Assembly: GCA_024036415.1 (NCBI GenBank)
Contig: JAMWET010000579.1
Location: forward strand, 707,103 to 771,102
Direction: 5' to 3'
DNA length: 64,000 nt
Origin: Prochilodus magdalenae
Taxonomy: Eukaryota; Chordata; Actinopteri; Characiformes; Prochilodontidae
The position numbers and the translations under genes are program-made. This document shows, piece after piece, positions 47,131 through 57,881 of the stretch. The first letter of the stretch is position 1, and the number at the start of each line of letters is the position of its first letter. The notes under the pieces are model-generated. The model ran no database searches. It had not been told where the DNA came from and saw only the letters and a program-made list of their open reading frames with translations.

Positions 47131-49499
47131 AGCATTAATCAAAGTATATATTGAAATGCACTTATACTATATATACTGTAACTCCATTTTCTTTTCCAGT
47201 TAGCATACATAACCAAGATATTAAAAACAAACAAAACAACCTTAAAATCTCGTCTGAAAGATATGAAATTGAATTGAACTTGTTAATATTATTTAATTTG
47301 TGAAGTAGAATGTGAATTGTGTTTCTCCTTGTTATTAACCTGAAAGAACACATTATATATTTTAACAGACTGCATAGTTAGAAACCTTCATGTCAAAAAT
47401 CTAACGCCACTGTTTGTGTTAAATACAATAATGGTATATCAATAACAGTTTAAAAGCAAATGTGTGTGCATGTATGAACCTGGTCTCCTAATAGACAAAA
47501 GGCTTCAAGCACGACTTTCTAGGGTTCTTTAACTATAACCCTTTAAAGATTTTATCACTGTTGTACTAAAACACACATATTTTACATGATATTACAGCCG
47601 GGTTTTATAATGTAGAGCATTTTATTAATCTGTACAAGTTTTTAGTCTCTAGCTTTCTAGTACAAGGTATTTTGGATGAATTGATAGGTGGCATTTATTC
47701 ATATATGTAAAGCAATTGTAGATGTTTCATACAGTAGTCCTTCTTGTGCGAATAGTCTCTGTTGGAATTGATTGAACCTTGTTTCCCCTTATTTGCATTC
47801 TAAACATCATCCTTCCTTCCCGCATTGTGTTGAAAGCCCTGTCTAGAGCATTCCAGCTTCTGCAATTTATGTCCTGTGACAATAAAAGCAAATGCAGAAT
47901 CTGTATTGCATTTGCAAGATTGAGATCTCTCCATTAGGAGTATCCTTTTGTATAGCAGCACATTGTGATTAATCAAAAGTTCAGTGCTAAGTATTATACA
48001 TTTCATATTTAACATAGCTTTGAAGCTGATCTTTTGCTCTCATTTACATAAGCCCCTTTTTCTGGGCTTTTTGGTATCATTATTTATTCTCTCAATTCAA
48101 GCTGTTTGTTTTTCTTGGCCGAAGATGGTAATTGCATGTTGCCTAGCCAAAATTGTAGCCTCCCTATGCAGAACATTAATAGTAGACATGAATCTACTGT
48201 GGCTTTTTGATAGCATTTCCTACAGGGAGGTAGACTGGCAGACGTGCTGAAAGCTTATGGAAGGCAACAGTTAGCAGCAAGCTGCACAGCCTGGCACAAG
48301 CTTGCATTGCTGTCAGCCTGAGCTGGGGTTTGGGTGGGTGTGGATAGCCTGCTGCTGACATGCTGAATGAGCGTTATGCAACACTGGGCATTGCAGGCGA
48401 CACTGGCCTCCGCAGTGGCCTTACAAAGTTTAAAGGCATTAGAACTGCTACACACACTGTTGCACACATAGCTGAAATGACTTCACCGTGGAAAATGACA
48501 TTGACATGATAATGATTGTTTCACACAAGAAATGTACAGCTTGTCATGCACTTTCAGCGTAATGAGGCACAGTCAGCCCACCTTATGTCAGTGTCTGGAT
48601 TGTTTTATTCTTTTTTCTTCTTTCTATGACACATTTTGGCTCCCACCCATCTCTGGATGGAGTTGCCTAAATCGGTGTTGGAAGCTGCTGGTTTTTGTGC
48701 TGATCGGTAATCAGTGGAATGAAGTTTAAAACAGGTTTAACCGAAGGATTGTCTGGGGGGAAACCTGACCCTAGGCCAGCACTTTAGACTTGATTGTACT
48801 GTTCCAAGCTTAATCTATTTCAGAAAAAGAACACAAACTTTTATTGGACCTGCAGAGAGTCATTAGCATTAGTAGCCATTTGTTTCAGGGGGAACTTGCT
48901 GAGGGCTGTGACAATAATCGCGTTACCGCAATTTTGCTGTGATCATGTGATGCCTGCTGCAGTGTGGAGCTCATAACTGTCATTACTGCATTTTTTGTAT
49001 TGAATTTTTTGCTGATGAAAATTGTTTCATCATTATTAATCACACTTGCCATCAGTTTACTACTTAACCGACAGCCTTCTGTTGGTAAGCTGAGGAAGAC
49101 AGGGCTGTAATGTTAGCTAAGATCTGTTCATCTGAAAGACTGGCTGTGACGTCATTCACCGTAGATTCTGTAGTCTTGTGTTGCTTAAAAGTGATGATGA
49201 AATGCTGTGTGAAGCTCTGAAATTGTAAGTGTCTGTGTCTAGCTGTGAAGGAAAAATAACTATTACATTTATGTACACATAGAAACAACCAAAACCACCA
49301 TATGCCTGTGTGACGTACATACAGGTTCACCACTACAAGTGCGTACATAACAGCTCTATCATGCGATCACTGAGAATACTTCAGCAACAAAAATGCTAAC
49401 CGTATATGTTAATGTGTTTGGATTGAAGGGGGTTTTGGGCCGCTGGTGATAACCTACCAAACTATGTGGCTGCATAAAAATACAAACAACTTTGATTGA
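47131..49499. other. noncoding stretch, no recognised element
   Basis: Unique AT-rich sequence. The part at 48240-48430 is GC-balanced and rich in GCAGC/CTGC words; a 70-codon minus-strand frame there (48255-48467) is Cys/Ala-rich and has no signature. Confidence 0.4.
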
Positions 49500-49890
49500 C
49501 TGGTGGTGTCACCATCTCATTGCTCATGGCATCATGTAAGCTGTATTGCTATGTGCGTGTGCATCAGCACCAACATAAAAGCAGTGAGACAAGAAGAAGT
49601 CATGCAACTTAACATTGACATTCAACGTAACATTGACATAACCATGCCATAAACATGTCATGGCAGACGCCATACAGGGCTTCATGGCAGATGTTTGATG
49701 TCATGTTGCCTAACAAGGGGCACCTAAGAAATTAGCATGCAGTATGATTTGTCATGGCATCGCTCATGACAACGGTAATGCTAAAATTATGTTAAAATGT
49801 TATATTAGTGAACAAAATCAGTCATGACAGCATCTGACAGCTCATGGCAGCTTCTGTTTATGGCATGTTTATGGCATGGCTATTTAAATG
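49500..49890. repeat. array of TCATGGCA/TCATGACA words, unclassified repeat
   Basis: The words TCATGGCA, ATGGCATG, TCATGACA and their complements recur about ten times in 390 bp in both directions (for example around 49525, 49640, 49660, 49690, 49755, 49770, 49825, 49845, 49860 and 49875). This can form many alternative hairpins. It resembles a degraded short fish repeat built on alternating TGTCAT/ATGACA, but I cannot name the family. Confidence 0.5.
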
Positions 49891-50053
49891 TTAAGAAGCA
49901 GGGTCTTAACAAAATGCTAAATCAAGTTAAGAAATTGGGGCTGCAAATTTGCTTTGAAAAAAGGCGGGGTCACAGCACCAGACAGGATTTATATCATTTA
50001 ACCGCAAGGCCTAAACAAGCACGCTGAACAAGTCGGACATTGCCCCTCAGGCA

Positions 50054-50640
50054 CAGTTGCAAGAAAAGTGAACCTATTGGAATTGCCTAGATTTCTGTGT
50101 TGACTACTAATAGTATTGTATGTGCTTTGATTATCATTTAAGTCACAATTACAAATAAAAACAATCTAACCAAAGCAATACCACAAAAACAGTTGTGCGT
50201 GTCATGTTTTGTATTAAGTGTACCAAGTAACATCCACAGTGAAGGCATGTAAATTTGATAAGCTGAATTTGATAACATGTAGATCCGCTATAGGTGAGTC
50301 ACCTCCACCACACTCTTCCTGCTGCTGTAAATAACATTTCTACAGGCTTGAAAACAATTTTGGACGATTTCTCCCTGCAAATGTGTTTCAGTTCATTAAT
50401 ATGTTTGGCATGCCTTGTTTGTCCACCCCTTCTCAGGTCATACCACACATCTTGATAGGGTTGAGATCAGGACTACTAACACCAACCTTTTTTTTCAATC
50501 GTTCTTTAGTTGTTTTGCCATTTGTAGAGTCTTCAGTAGGTCTTTTGCTGTTAAACGTGGGTCGTCTTTCAGGGTTGGCTATTGTGCTTCTGCAGTTATC
50601 TCAACAGGACACCCACTCCTAGAGACAGATCTTTAAAACG
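50054..50640 (-). mobile_element. Tc1-like DNA transposon, third family, large internal deletion
   Basis: The left end matches a common fish Tc1 terminus: CAGTTGCAAGAAAAGTGAAC followed by CTATTGGAATTGCCT-like text and an AACATCCACAGTG block near 50230. On the minus strand, the right part (about 50520-50600) encodes the helix-turn-helix segment Lys-Asp-Asp-Pro-Arg-Leu-Thr-Ala-Lys-Asp-Leu-Leu. The left part (about 50395-50475) encodes Ser-Pro-Asp-Leu-Asn-Pro-Ile. The catalytic middle between them is missing, so the copy is a deletion derivative and could at most have moved with outside transposase. The right end is not located. Confidence 0.85.
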
Positions 50641-50774
50641 TTGATAATGTATATACCTAGTATTGAACAAATAATGAATTAACATATTCAGAACACCTTT
50701 TTATTTACCTGTGTACCTAAAAGTTCAGTGAGGAGAACATTGTGAGTTAACAAGGTAACTATTTTTTAAGTCTT

Positions 50775-50945
50775 CCACCTTGTTCTCCCACAGGACCACC
50801 ACAGAGCAGGTATTATGTGGGTGGTGGATCATTCCCAGCACTGCAGTCACACTTACGTGGTGGTGATGTGTTAGGGTGTGTTGGGCTGGTGTAAGTGAAT
50901 CCGACACAGCAGTGCTGCTGCTGGAGTTTTTAAGCACTGTGTCTG
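50775..50945 (+). mobile_element. short terminal-inverted-repeat element fragment (TACACYGATCAGCC family)
   Basis: It closely follows 57470-57620: ACCACCACAGAGCAGGTAT, then GTGGGTGGT, CACTGCAGT, GTGGTGGTGATG, GTGTGTTG-GCTGGTG, and a CAGTGCTGCTGCTGGAGT segment with a TTTAA-CACTG end. The orientation is as in the 57339 copy. Both termini are missing. Confidence 0.75.
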
Positions 50946-53509
50946 CTTACTGTCCGCTCTGTTTGAGATGGCTATGCTGTTGGTTTATTTTGTAGATGTC
51001 TTAATGTATCTTACCAAAATATATTTCTTAAAAGAGCATGGTATATTTATTTAGACTTTACAGGCTCTGAATTGCAATTGGGATGGACAGTAGTTTCAAG
51101 CCTCGTGCAGCAGAGATTGTGTTTTTGATTAAAAATATTTTTACTTATAATAATTATTATATATGATTATTATAATTATATATTGTGTATTTCTGCATTT
51201 ACATGTTTCCCCAAAACTAAACATCTGTTGTAAGATTAAGATGTAATGTGATATAATGATGATATAATCGCAGCCTGAGCTAACATACTTGTAGTCTGTG
51301 GTGAGCTCACTATGTCATTTTAACACACTTTGACATGACATAATCTCTTGTCATTGGTTGTTAATAAATAACAACCAAGTGTGTGGTCATTGTTTTATAG
51401 CCACTTACATTTAGGTGTAAATGATATCTTCAATTTTCATACTCGATACTGTCTAAGATAGAAGAGGATTGCTCTTATCTTCCCACAGGAGAGATGGCAG
51501 ACTTTGTTCTGACTGGAGAATGTGAAAAATCTGCTGCTAATCACACCTTATCTGCTTGCTGTCTCACTGATGATGTAATCACTGAAACTATTTTGGAATA
51601 GCTGGCTACAGGAATGCTAATATAGCGTTCCAGGATTTATCTGGCACTTATATGTAGATCAGACTTTATTTAACCCATTAATTGAGGTTTTGCTTGAGTG
51701 ATGGATCAATGTGACTGCAAAAATGACATCTTGGCAGGTGAAAGCTTTCTAAATGTAGCCAATATGTGTATTTGCCATAATACAATTGTTGTAATGTTCT
51801 GATTATTCTATTTCTAGCCGTTTTAGTTATTTTAAGTAATTTAAGTAAGTGAAATTACGTGGCTTGTTTTAGAATACACTGCTTGAAACAAGCAAAATTA
51901 ACTGCCAGTGCACTATGATTACTTCACTTGGTCATTTCATTTTAAAGTTGCACTGCGTACAATGTTGCATAGGAGTATGTTGTAAAAAAAAGTTACAATA
52001 CGTTAGTTAGCTTAAACCATCAGTTTAAAAGTAAGAGGCCTCAAGCTGGATTTGGTGCGTATGTTATACATCTAAACGTTTTAATGTCATATGCGCAGAC
52101 TTAAAAAGTAGATCTGGCTCTGTGTAGGTCTCAAATGCAAAATAAACTTTATACTGAAGAATGTGTGATGTCAATAGTAGATCCTGCACTCACATCCCCA
52201 GAAAACCCTCTGAGGAAAAAAAGTTCTAAATACTTAGCCTAAGCAAGGGGTCCGCAGCGCAATCAACCGTAAAAAATGTTCTTCCACATGTTGTGTAAAC
52301 TAGAGAGGTCTCCAAATCCCCAAATCTTAATTTGTGTAGATGTTAAGGACTACATTTTGTATGTATTTTGAATGTAAGTGGAGTTAAAGGCAGTATACAT
52401 GTTAAGTACTTGTTGTAATAGTCAGAGGCAGAGCTCAGCACACATGTAAAGGAAATAGGAAGCAAAAATACATGACCAACAATATAATAGCTTTGCTTTA
52501 TAATTTTACAAACTCCAGATTCTCCAGATTTAAACCTATCTTTCCCATTAACCGGAAATGAATGTGCAGATCTCATGTATAATCACAGAAGTGTACAGAA
52601 TAAAGAAAAAAGTTTCAGAAGTTTAAAAAACAGTTACACATGTACGCAATACAATAACCTGATCTTTGTGTTTGACCAGAAGTGGCATACAGTCAGAGGA
52701 GCTAACAATAGGTTAAATCAGTTCCTAAATAGGCTTTTGTACATCTTTTTAAAATAAAATAATATGATAATCCTAGGAAAATGTGCTTTGTTGCGAATGC
52801 TCCAAGATCATAGGTGCCCGTGAGGGTGGTCGTGGAGGTTCAAACATTGCCTCTCAAGATCTTTTGCTTGTGTTCTCAACTTCAAAGGCAGACTTTGGGA
52901 GTAAAAGCCCCATTACAGCTTTAATCTTACACATAACACCTTGAAAGAGAAAGATGAACCCAAGTTATGACTCTTCTCTGTTTGAAGTTTCTAGAACACC
53001 ACTGCCGACTGCTGCTTTATCCACAGGACCCTTTGGCCTGAACGGTCTCGGGCAATATCGAGCCTCTGTGGGTTTGTCCTGGTGTGCAAGTTGACTGTGT
53101 TGCGTGTGCTGCTCTTGCACCAGCCTGCTTACTTTCATACTGCACTCAACCCTTTATTTGAATTCAACTCGCCTCATTTCAAAGTATAGTTCAAACCAGC
53201 AGTAGAGCTCAAAAGAGTGTAAAGTTAAACACGACTGAAAAAGCTGTATCAGAATTCAGTAGAATAATTAATTTGAAGTAATTGTTTCACTGAATAATCT
53301 GAATAATAAGAGTCATTTTATAGATTTACAAAATTTACATATTAGATGACTAACACATTTTTTATGATTTATGATTTATGATGAAGTTGTCTTATTATCA
53401 TGTTTCATAGGTTATTTATACATTTTTAAAATAAAATAATACTTTAAAAGGTTTAACAAATTTGTGTATGTCTATTTATATTTATACTTTTTATTCTATG
53501 ACATCCAGT
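50946..53509. other. noncoding stretch, no recognised element
   Basis: AT-rich, mostly unique. The part at 52790-53110 is more balanced. It contains a TTTATCCACAG acceptor-like site at about 53017-53027 followed by a short open segment, which is too weak to annotate as an exon. A (TTATGAT)n run lies at 53360-53384. Confidence 0.4.
53360..53384 (+). repeat. (TTATGAT)n short tandem repeat
   Basis: About three copies of a 7-bp unit. Confidence 0.75.
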
Positions 53510-53602
53510 GTGGGCAGCAAAGTAAGAATTTCATTGTACAGGGAAACTAGTTTCCTTACTGTGCATATGACAATAAAGCTTTGAATCTTGAATCTTGAAT
53601 CT
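53510..53602 (+). mobile_element. LINE 3' tail with terminal TTGAATC repeats
   Basis: It contains AGTAAGAATTTCATTGTACA, then TGTGCATATGACAATAAAGC, then TTTGAATC followed by two further TTGAATC units. This is the 3' end layout of a fish non-LTR retrotransposon: a conserved end and a short tandem tail. Only the tail was inserted or survives, and the clade is not certain. Confidence 0.7.
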
Positions 53603-54529
53603 ATGTACTATAGACTTTATTAGCTTTATACTAAATTTTATTGTTAAACATGTTTAACAATAAAAAAACATATACCTAATAGTATTGGTGAGTCCATACA
53701 TAATAATAATCATAATAATAATAATCATAATAATAGTAGCATAGCTTGTGTGCATAGCCACTTATGTTATGTGCTTTAATGATTGTGTAAGTTTCATTTT
53801 GTCAGAATAGTGCCATAAATTATTTAAAAAGTTTTAGTAGTTGCACAAGACCACCCAGTCAGCAGTAGGACAATTTTCCCAGTTTTAATTAAATTTTTAA
53901 TTAACACAGTGAATAATGTCATAAAAACAGTAATGTTTTTAAAATGTAAGGAACTCCAGAAACCACACGTATGTCTGCATGAACAGCTAAAATATTAAAT
54001 AATTAGACTTTTAAATAACCTAACTTTAAGCAACTTTAAAACAGATTTGTTATGATAAACCCTTTTTAATAAAATATTGTCTGGATTAAGTTTATGTTAC
54101 TTGAAATGTTGTGAGGATTTTTTCAGTTTTTGGGACTACTATTTGGTCAGTAATGACAGGCTTTTGTATGTGTTTAGTAATGTTAGCCTACTTCGTGACC
54201 AACTAGGCAGAACATAGGAGCAGCTTCATAAGTATCTTGTTTAATGAATTCAGTGAATATTTGAATGGCTAGTATGCATGCTCATCCGAAATGTGGTAGT
54301 TTAAATTAAAACCAAAATTAAGGTGAAGGGAGCCCAGCATAGTTTTCGTCTTTGTTCAAAATCAACTATAGCAATGATGGCTCACAAGTGCAAAGAAAGC
54401 ATACTGCAATGACCACTCTCAGCTTTTGTATGTACCCAAACTGCAGTTTTCAAGCACCCAGAAACCCAGAAAAAGTCTAAACGTGTATGTACGTTTTGAT
54501 GTGTTGCCAGTGCAGAAGTTCTGATCGGT
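53603..54529. other. AT-rich noncoding stretch
   Basis: An (AATAATAATC)-type microsatellite lies at 53701-53737. Nothing else is recognised. Confidence 0.5.
53701..53737 (+). repeat. (AAT)n/(AATAATC) microsatellite
   Basis: An imperfect AAT-unit run with interspersed C bases. Confidence 0.85.
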
Positions 54530-54935
54530 AAGGCCTTCAGACTCTAAAGCGGGCTATATCTTTTAAACCTCTACCTTTTTTCGCTCCCTTTGGGTTTTCC
54601 TGCCTGTAAATTACAAGCTGCTTTTGTTGTTGCCGGTGATAACCGTGACTTCTACGGGTTAAGGGCGGTAATAGTGTAGTGTACCTCAGTTTAGTGCCAA
54701 AACAAGATGACTAAAAATAAATTGTACCAGATGCATTTTGAAAGGGGCTTTGATTAAGTCCAGGGAGCATTAGGGAGCATTCATCAGTTTATGCAGGTGT
54801 CCGTTTCAAGTCTGGGTTCCGCTGCTGTCTGCACATGAGAAGGCTTTAGTTTAAAGAGCATGTGGATTAACTCAGTGACACAGAGTACAATCATGCAGAT
54901 TTTTGATTATAGTGTGTTTTCCTTGATCTTCTCTT
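54530..54935. promoter_or_regulatory. possible conserved noncoding block
   Basis: About 400 bp, repeat-free and of balanced composition. It has GGTGATAACC, GGGCGGTAAT, TGACTAAAAATAAA (MEF2-like) and TTTGATTAAGT sites and no long open frame. With 45120-45615 it is one of the strongest enhancer-like segments by texture. Conservation is inferred. Confidence 0.35.
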
Positions 54936-56084
54936 TTTTATGTGGGTTCTGATGTCAGGTTTTTGTTACCATATTAGCATTAGCATGGCTCCTGAGGTGA
55001 TGTAGCCCTTCACTGTGTTTTGTTTTTTCCTTGAAATGATTCTCTTTGCACCTGATGGCTGACTCTGGGGACACAAATACAATTCATGATAAAAATTTAT
55101 TTTTTTATTAAACATAATTCCCCATACTGACAAGTAGAGAAGATTTATGTTGGCACCGCCAGTGGTCTCATCAAAGTTATTTACATAGTTAAGTCTTTTT
55201 AATCAGGCTGTACCGGGGTCTTCTGCTTTTGGTTGAGTTTCTTTTTATCTGAGATGGAGCATGAGCAGAACAGAGTAGAGATGGTTGATTTGAGATCCAA
55301 CACCTGGGTCTGTTGCTTCTTCTGGTGCAAATCATGCTGAAATAACAGGAGAAATCAGGAAAGGGGCCAGTGAAAAGGTCTTGTCTGAGCACCTGCTGAT
55401 CATGAGATGCCTCCTAAATATCCACCTCGCTCTCTGAGACAGGACTCCTTCTGCTACTTACAATTTCTGTTATCAGTTTAGCCTGATGTACTGTGCTTTG
55501 GTGTTTCATAAGACTAAACACATTATTTTCTTAATTATTTTAACCCCCTGTTGCCTTTGGATTCAGGGAATCAGCCCTGTGAATTAGGACTGAAGGGAAT
55601 CATGTCTGTGTTAGTTCATTTGGTTCTTTTGTCATTTTCATGTCAAGCAGTTACCTTGCCAGGAACCATTTTCATGATGTTTTCCTGTCTAGGTCCTAGG
55701 TCCTCAGCCAGAATCAGTCATCACTAAGTTCTGGTGCTTTTGGCAGCTGGAGCTTTCGACTATGCCTTGACAGCATTGTGCATTACAGCTTGAATAAACT
55801 TGAATAGGCTTATTAGCAGTTTTGCACTTGGTAGAATGTGTTGCTGTACAGTTGCTAGCTTACCATCTAATTACACTATACGATGTCATCTGTTTACTAG
55901 AATATCTACAATATTTGGACTGGTGTTTATTGTAACTGTACTGTTTTTACTTTTATACTGTTATTCTCACATATTCTCATTATAAGTTTTTACATGTAAA
56001 TGTAAATTAGACTCCTGAATTTAGTGATTAACAAGTGTGTTTCATTGCTTTTGTCTATATAGTATATCTTTGACCTGAAGAGCT
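54936..56084. other. noncoding stretch, no recognised element
   Basis: No gene is recognised. The section 55500-56080 could be old LINE 3' UTR upstream of the tail at 56085-56202, but the similarity is too weak to call. Confidence 0.35.
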
Positions 56085-56202
56085 TCTTTTTGGAGTAGCC
56101 AAGTGAAAGTGCTCTGTAATGCTTATGTGGGTCTATGGATGTAATATTGTAAAGCGTCCTGGGTATGTGAAAGGTGTGTTGTTATTATTATTATTTATTA
56201 TG
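56085..56202 (+). mobile_element. LINE 3' tail, L2-like
   Basis: It has a TTGTAAAGCGTCCTGGGTAT segment and then GAAAGGTG followed by an (ATT)n run (56179-56200). This is the usual end of an L2-like fish LINE (conserved AAGCG end plus short simple tail). Its coding region is not present. Confidence 0.6.
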
Positions 56203-57114
56203 AAGAAAGCCTTTCACCTTTGGACCTTTGAATCTGTGGCCATATTCCAAGTTTCTTTTTTGTAACTTTTGAAAATAATGTCAACAGTTTGTGATGAATT
56301 CACCAATATAAATTGGATTTATGGATTTAAGGATTTATGGTTTATGACGTCAGGTTAGTTTGCAAAGGCATAAGCTTGTAGGTAACAGTATATATATACG
56401 GCAACTACTCAGTCAAAAGTGTACACAGGTCAGAATAAAAAGATTCAGTGTTCCTAATGTTGTCATGGCACCAACTACAAAATGATGACTTTAGAGGTCT
56501 GTGACAGCAACAATTTGCTTTTCCTGTCTAAGTGTCATATCATGTAAATCATCCATGTAAATGTGGTGTAAGCAGCAAGCGTACACCTACACATATAAAT
56601 AAGGCTAAATTGAAACCTGTAGGAGGTAATTCAGATATGGCAATTTTATGGTCCAGACGGTACATTTAAGTGACACAGTAACATACATTGCCACTTCAGC
56701 TGTCAGGCATCAGTTCTCATTTGGCTTTAATTGCCACTTAGACAGTCGTTATTAAATCAAACGTGTTTTGAAAGTGCATATGATGGGGACTGCAAAAGTG
56801 TCTGAGATTTGTATAAAACGTTTTATCCCTACTGAATGATGCCAGTAGCACTGTCAGATATCACACCAAAGATGTGTAAATCCTGATCATCAGGTTGATT
56901 AGATAGATACGATTTATGCAATCCTCCTGTCACAGATGGTGTTGCCTCAAGTGCACCTCACTAATAATCACTGCCATGCGCTTCAGCTCACACTTTAATT
57001 AAATTGCATACTGTGGGTGACATTGGGCTTTATTCTAAGAACACAGTAGGGGTGGGAGGAAAGGCTGGCATCAACACATTAGAATAGAGGCCAAAAAACA
57101 GGCTTAGTCTATAT
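56203..57114. other. AT-rich noncoding stretch
   Basis: No gene or recognised transposon. A short imperfect tandem of GGATTTATGGATTTA type occurs at about 56313-56345. Confidence 0.45.
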
Positions 57115-57300
57115 ACATGCACTTGTACCGGCGCAGCACACATTAACACTCCACCACCATGTTAGTGTCACTGCAGTGCTGAGAATGATCCACCCCCCGA
57201 CACACACACATAATACCTGCTCTGTGGAAGTCTTGTGGGGGTTCTGAACACTGAAGAACAGGGCAAAAGGAAGCTAACTAATTGTAGAACTACAGAGTTC
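57115..57300 (-). mobile_element. short terminal-inverted-repeat element fragment, opposite orientation
   Basis: This is the reverse complement of the same family as 57339-57881. Its blocks are CACTCCACCACCATG, GTGTCACTGCAGTGCTGAGA, ATGATCCACC, AATACCTGCTCTGTGG and AAGTCTTGTGGGGGTTCTGA, then GAAGAACAGGGCAAAAGGA and TTGTAGAACTACA. It extends further inward than the 57339 copy in the section after the GGGTTCTGA block. Its end towards 57300 is degraded. Confidence 0.75.
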
Positions 57301-57338
57301 ACATATATAAATTACAATATGGATAATAAGACATGGTG

Positions 57339-57881
57339 TACATCCATCAGCCATAACATTAAAACAACCTGCTTGTATCTACACTTACTCACTGTCCATT
57401 TTATCAGCTCAACTTACTACACAGAAGCACTTTGTAGTTCTACAAAAATGTTCTTTAATAGTCAGGACCTGCACAAGACCACCACAGAGCAGGTATAAGG
57501 TGGGTGGTTGTTCGTTCCCTGCACTGCAGTGACACTGATGTGGTGGTGGTGATGTTAGTGTGTGTTGTGCTGGTGTGAGTGGATCAGACGCGGCAGTGAT
57601 GCTGGAGTGTTTAAACACTGCTGGTCCGCCTTGTAGATCTACAATCAGATATGATCGCTCATTTGCTACTGCAATTTGCAGTTTGTGTTGATCATCCTCT
57701 AGTCCTTAATCAGTGGTCACAGGACACTGCACAACAGGTGCTGCCCAGAGAATGATGCTGCCCACAGCACACTGCTGTTGGCTGGATAGCTTTGGTTAGT
57801 GTTGGGTAAGTGGAGCTGATAAAATAGTTAAGAGTGTCGATACATTCAGGTGGTTTTAATGTGAAAGCTCATCGTTGTGTA
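57339..57881 (+). mobile_element. near-complete non-autonomous element with terminal inverted repeats (TACACYGATCAGCC family)
   Basis: The left end 57339-57371 (TACATCCATCAGCCATAACA followed by TTAAAACAACCTG) and the right end 57847-57881 are imperfect inverted repeats. The element is 543 bp long and encodes no protein. It is the reference copy here for four other pieces in the window. The internal part runs from the TTTTATCAGCTC block through the ACCACCACAGAGCAGGTATA and GTGGTGGTGATG blocks to the TCCTCTAGTCCTT block. The family is widespread in fish by memory; the superfamily was not determined. Confidence 0.8.

Noticed and set aside
53017..53081. Short exon after a TTTATCCACAG acceptor-like site
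   Set aside because: About 54 nt only, with a poor donor (GTGTGC) and a stop soon after; indistinguishable from chance.
57235..57618. Frames of 69-87 codons in 57.2-57.6 kb
   Set aside because: They lie within non-coding short transposons.
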